Source: an uncultured Bacillaceae bacterium
GTDB taxonomy: Bacteria; Bacillota; Bacilli; Bacillales; Alkalibacillaceae
Length of the DNA: 16,183 nt
Direction of reading: 5' to 3'
Assembly (NCBI GenBank): GCA_937983065.1
Contig: CALKAL010000055.1
Coordinates: 1 to 16,183, forward strand
Below the pieces are notes generated by a model. It was given only the letters and a program-made list of their open reading frames with translations, was not told the DNA's origin and searched no databases. Shown in pieces: positions 13,841 through 16,183 of this stretch. The stretch's first letter is position 1. Every line of letters starts with the position of its first letter. The translations under genes and the position numbers were made by a program.

Positions 13841-13881
13841 GCAGATTGCTTTCCTCATTTTTGGGAGCAGTCTGCTTTTTT
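13841..13881 (+). terminator. riboswitch-controlled terminator before purE
   Basis: GCAGATTGCT with TTCC (13841-13854) pairs with GGGAGCAGTCTGC (13863-13875), followed by six T residues to 13881. The 3' strand of aptamer P1, ATGAGGGAAG (13791-13800), can instead pair with CTTTCCTCAT (13849-13858) with one mismatch, which breaks the 5' arm of the terminator. Without purine the antiterminator forms and purE is transcribed. With purine bound, P1 holds that strand and the terminator folds. GGACTA (13786-13791) can also pair with TAGTCC (13826-13831) and may add to the antiterminator. Confidence 0.85.
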
Positions 13882-13918
13882 ATTGCTTTTAAGTTAAAAC
13901 TAAAAGAGGTGAAGAATA

Positions 13919-14410
13919 ATGATAAAAGTTGGAGTTTTAATGGGAAGTACGTCAGATTGGGAGACGATGAAACAGGCATGCCATATGTTAGATGAAATCG
14001 GTATTCCGTATGAAAAGGAAGTCGTCTCAGCCCATCGTACCCCAGACAAACTATTCGCTTATGCAAAGAATGCAAAAGACCGGGGCATTAAAGTCATTAT
14101 CGCTGGTGCAGGAGGAGCGGCGCATTTACCAGGGATGCTTGCATCAATGACGAATGTTCCGATAATCGGTGTTCCTATTCAATCAAAGGCTTTAAACGGG
14201 CTAGACTCTCTCTTATCAATCGTGCAAATGCCAAAGGGGATTCCAGTAGCGACCGTTGCAATTGGTGAAGCGGGAGCCGTTAATGCTGGTTTATTAGCAG
14301 CTCAAATGATAGCAACTGAGGATGAGACTATTTTTAAACGATTAGAAGATTATCGAGAAAAATTAATAGATAAAGTGAATGAAAGTAATGAGGAGCTTAA
14401 ACGATGGTAA
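13919..14410 (+). CDS. purE: N5-carboxyaminoimidazole ribonucleotide mutase
   Basis: PurE moves the carboxylate of N5-CAIR to give CAIR in de novo purine synthesis, acting with PurK. The 163-residue product has GSTSDWETM at 9-17, the active-site SAHRTP with H39 at 37-42, GAGGAAHLPG with H69 at 63-72, and SKALNGLDSLLSIVQMPKG at about 89-107. This is the class I PurE that needs PurK, in agreement with the next gene. AGAGGTGA at 13905-13912 precedes the ATG at 13919. It is the first gene after the riboswitch and overlaps purK by seven bases. Confidence 0.97.
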   Translation: MIKVGVLMGSTSDWETMKQACHMLDEIGIPYEKEVVSAHRTPDKLFAYAKNAKDRGIKVIIAGAGGAAHLPGMLASMTNVPIIGVPIQSKALNGLDSLLSIVQMPKGIPVATVAIGEAGAVNAGLLAAQMIATEDETIFKRLEDYREKLIDKVNESNEELKRW

Positions 14411-15534
14411 ACACGATTTATCCCCCAATAACAATCGGTATTTTAGGTGGCGGGCAGCTCGGAAGAATGATGGCCATTTCAGCGAAGGAAATGGGTTATA
14501 AAGTTGCTGTATTAGATCCGATACCGAATTCACCGACAGGGCAAATTGCTGATTTTGAAATCGTAGCTGAATACGATGATATTGAAAGTGCTAAACAATT
14601 AGTCGACGTATCCGATGTCATAACCTATGAATTCGAAAATGTCGATGTTGACGTTTGTCGTTTTATTGAGAGTTCTGGAAAATTGCCCCAAGGAAGTCAC
14701 TTAATCGACATAACGCAGGATCGGGCGAAGGAAAAAGAAGCGATTGTTAAAAGTGGTGCAAAGACAGTCCCTTACGCCGTCATTTCAAATAAAGATGATT
14801 TAATCGAAACGAGTAAAAACCTCGGTTTCCCAGTCGTCGTTAAAACTCGGCAAGGGGGATATGACGGAAAAGGGCAAGTAATTGTCAACTCGGAAGAAGA
14901 TATCGATAAAGCCTTGCCGTTAATCAATGAAAAACCTTGTATTGTAGAAAAATTTATCGATTTTCAAAAAGAAATATCTATCATCGTGCACCGCTCAACG
15001 ACGGGGGAATTATTCAGTTTTCCTGTTTCTGAAAACATCCATATTGACCATATTTTAATTCAATCGATTGTCCCCGCTCGAATTGATGAAGGAATCGCTA
15101 AGGAAGCCAAAAAAATAGCTGAACAGCTAGCTACATCTATTAATATGATCGGAACATTAGGTGTCGAAATGTTTTTAACGGCTGAAGGGGAAATTTTTAT
15201 TAATGAAGTTGCCCCAAGGCCTCATAATTCTGGCCACTATACGATTGATGGGTGTACCCACTCCCAGTTTGATCAACATATTCGGGCGATTTGTGGTTTG
15301 CCGCTTGGAGAAGGGATATTACATCATAAAGTCGTTATGATGAACATTTTAGGTGAGCATTTAGATGACGTGTTAACAAAACTCCCCCAATTCCATCAAG
15401 CTAAGCTTCATTTGTACGGAAAAGAAGAAGTTAAAACAGGACGGAAAATGGGTCATATAAATTTTGTAAATAATCAAGTTGACGAAACGATGCAACAAAT
15501 TAAAGCAACAGAAATTTGGAGGGATTTGCCGTGA
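14404..15534 (+). CDS. purK: N5-carboxyaminoimidazole ribonucleotide synthetase
   Basis: PurK is an ATP-grasp enzyme that makes N5-CAIR from AIR, ATP and bicarbonate. The 376-residue product starts with a Rossmann-like segment, TIGILGGGQLGRMMAISAKE, at about 10-29. It continues with YEFENVDVDV, the nucleotide-binding loop KTRQGGYDGKGQVIV at about 147-161, and the ATP-grasp metal/substrate region VEMFLTAEGEIFINEVAPRP with HNSGHYT at about 255-280. The ATG lies inside the end of purE and the gene ends with a four-base overlap with purB (GTGA). The order purE-purK-purB is the start of the Bacillus pur operon. Confidence 0.96.
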   Translation: MVNTIYPPITIGILGGGQLGRMMAISAKEMGYKVAVLDPIPNSPTGQIADFEIVAEYDDIESAKQLVDVSDVITYEFENVDVDVCRFIESSGKLPQGSHLIDITQDRAKEKEAIVKSGAKTVPYAVISNKDDLIETSKNLGFPVVVKTRQGGYDGKGQVIVNSEEDIDKALPLINEKPCIVEKFIDFQKEISIIVHRSTTGELFSFPVSENIHIDHILIQSIVPARIDEGIAKEAKKIAEQLATSINMIGTLGVEMFLTAEGEIFINEVAPRPHNSGHYTIDGCTHSQFDQHIRAICGLPLGEGILHHKVVMMNILGEHLDDVLTKLPQFHQAKLHLYGKEEVKTGRKMGHINFVNNQVDETMQQIKATEIWRDLP

Positions 15535-16183
15535 TCAAACGTTATACACGAGATGAAATGGGACAAATTTGGACCGATGAAAATAAATATCGAGCTTGGT
15601 TAGAAGTTGAAATATTAGCTTGTGAAGCGTGGGCTGAACTTGGGGTCATTCCGAAAGAAGACGTCGAACTCATTCGAAAAAATGCAGATTTTAATATTGA
15701 ACGAATTGAACAAATTGAAGCAGAAACGAGACATGATGTCGTCGCTTTTACCCGAGCAGTTTCCGAGACGTTAGGTGAGGAAAGAAAATGGGTCCATTAC
15801 GGATTAACGTCAACGGATGTCGTTGATACGGCGATGAGTTATTTAATTAAACAGGCAAATACCCTCATTCGAAAAGGATTAGAACGGTTTATCGATATTC
15901 TTGCTGAAAAAGCGAAGGAACATAAATATACCGTCATGATGGGTAGAACGCATGGGATTCATGCCGAACCGACAACATTTGGATTAAAACTTGCGCTTTG
16001 GTATGAGGAAATGAAACGAAATCTTGAACGGTTTGATCAAGCAGCAAAAGGGATCGCTTATGGAAAAATATCTGGTGCTGTCGGAACTTATGCGAATATC
16101 GATCCTTTTGTTGAAAAATACGTTTGCGATAATCTCGGCTTAAAGCCTGCACCGATTTCAACACAAACGTTACAACGAGATCG
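15531..16183 (+). CDS. purB: adenylosuccinate lyase, N-terminal part (runs off the window)
   Basis: PurB releases fumarate from SAICAR and from adenylosuccinate, so it acts twice in purine synthesis. The window contains 217 complete codons and two further bases. The GTG start at 15531 overlaps the purK stop, with GGAGGG at 15518-15523 inside purK, and the protein begins MIKRYTRDEMGQIWTDENKY. The active-site histidines known from the B. subtilis enzyme are all present at the same numbers: H68 (ETRHDV), H89 (WVHYGLTSTD) and H141 (GRTHGIHAEPTTFG). The signature loop and the C-terminal half lie beyond the window. Confidence 0.96.
   Translation, partial: MIKRYTRDEMGQIWTDENKYRAWLEVEILACEAWAELGVIPKEDVELIRKNADFNIERIEQIEAETRHDVVAFTRAVSETLGEERKWVHYGLTSTDVVDTAMSYLIKQANTLIRKGLERFIDILAEKAKEHKYTVMMGRTHGIHAEPTTFGLKLALWYEEMKRNLERFDQAAKGIAYGKISGAVGTYANIDPFVEKYVCDNLGLKPAPISTQTLQRD

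Noticed and set aside
13813..13995. 60-codon open frame across the riboswitch terminator and purE start
   Set aside because: It covers the terminator hairpin and the start of purE in another frame and has no ribosome binding site; it is not a credible leader peptide.
1..16183. Mobile elements, CRISPR arrays, tRNA or rRNA genes, defence systems
   Set aside because: I saw no transposase, repeat-spacer pattern, long direct or inverted repeats, or RNA gene signatures. All intact genes belong to known housekeeping families.

Overview
The window is a stretch of chromosome from a low-GC Firmicute, most probably a member of the Bacillaceae. Gene order, protein lengths and near-identical sequence blocks match the Bacillus-type S10-spc-alpha ribosomal superoperon. 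Examples are the zinc-type S14, the Cys/Asp-lid adenylate kinase, and the order rplQ-ecfA1-ecfA2-ecfT-truA. Almost every gene has a strong Shine-Dalgarno close to AAAGGAGGT. The genus cannot be fixed from the sequence alone. Every gene found is on the + strand.

Region 1 (1-10245) holds the end of rplP, then rpmC, rpsQ, rplN, rplX, rplE, rpsN, rpsH, rplF, rplR, rpsE, rpmD, rplO, secY, adk, map, a decayed KOW-domain gene, infA, rpmJ, rpsM, rpsK, rpoA and rplQ. These supply ribosomal proteins of both subunits, the Sec translocation channel, adenylate kinase, methionine aminopeptidase, initiation factor IF1 and the RNA polymerase alpha subunit. Spacing is tight throughout. The two notable gaps are map-infA, which holds the pseudogene, and rpsK-rpoA, which holds a candidate promoter and small hairpins. 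A hairpin with a T-run closes the cluster after rplQ.

Region 2 (10310-13613) is a separate unit: an extended -10 promoter candidate with a 16-bp perfect palindrome, then ecfA1-ecfA2-ecfT (overlapping genes for the energising module of a group II ECF vitamin/metal transporter, with no S component here), then truA (tRNA pseudouridine synthase).

Region 3 (13614-16183) is the start of the de novo purine operon: an extended -10 promoter, a purine riboswitch of guanine type with a terminator/antiterminator platform, then purE, purK and a purB that runs off the window. The genes overlap by 4-7 bases. In Bacillus subtilis truA is followed by rplM-rpsI and the pur operon lies far away, so the truA-purE junction is a rearrangement relative to that arrangement.

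Most of the window is conserved housekeeping DNA. I see no new multi-gene system, mobile element or CRISPR array. The points worth a second look are the KOW-gene remnant between map and infA, the truA/pur junction without rplM-rpsI, the palindrome before ecfA1, and the leader before rpoA.
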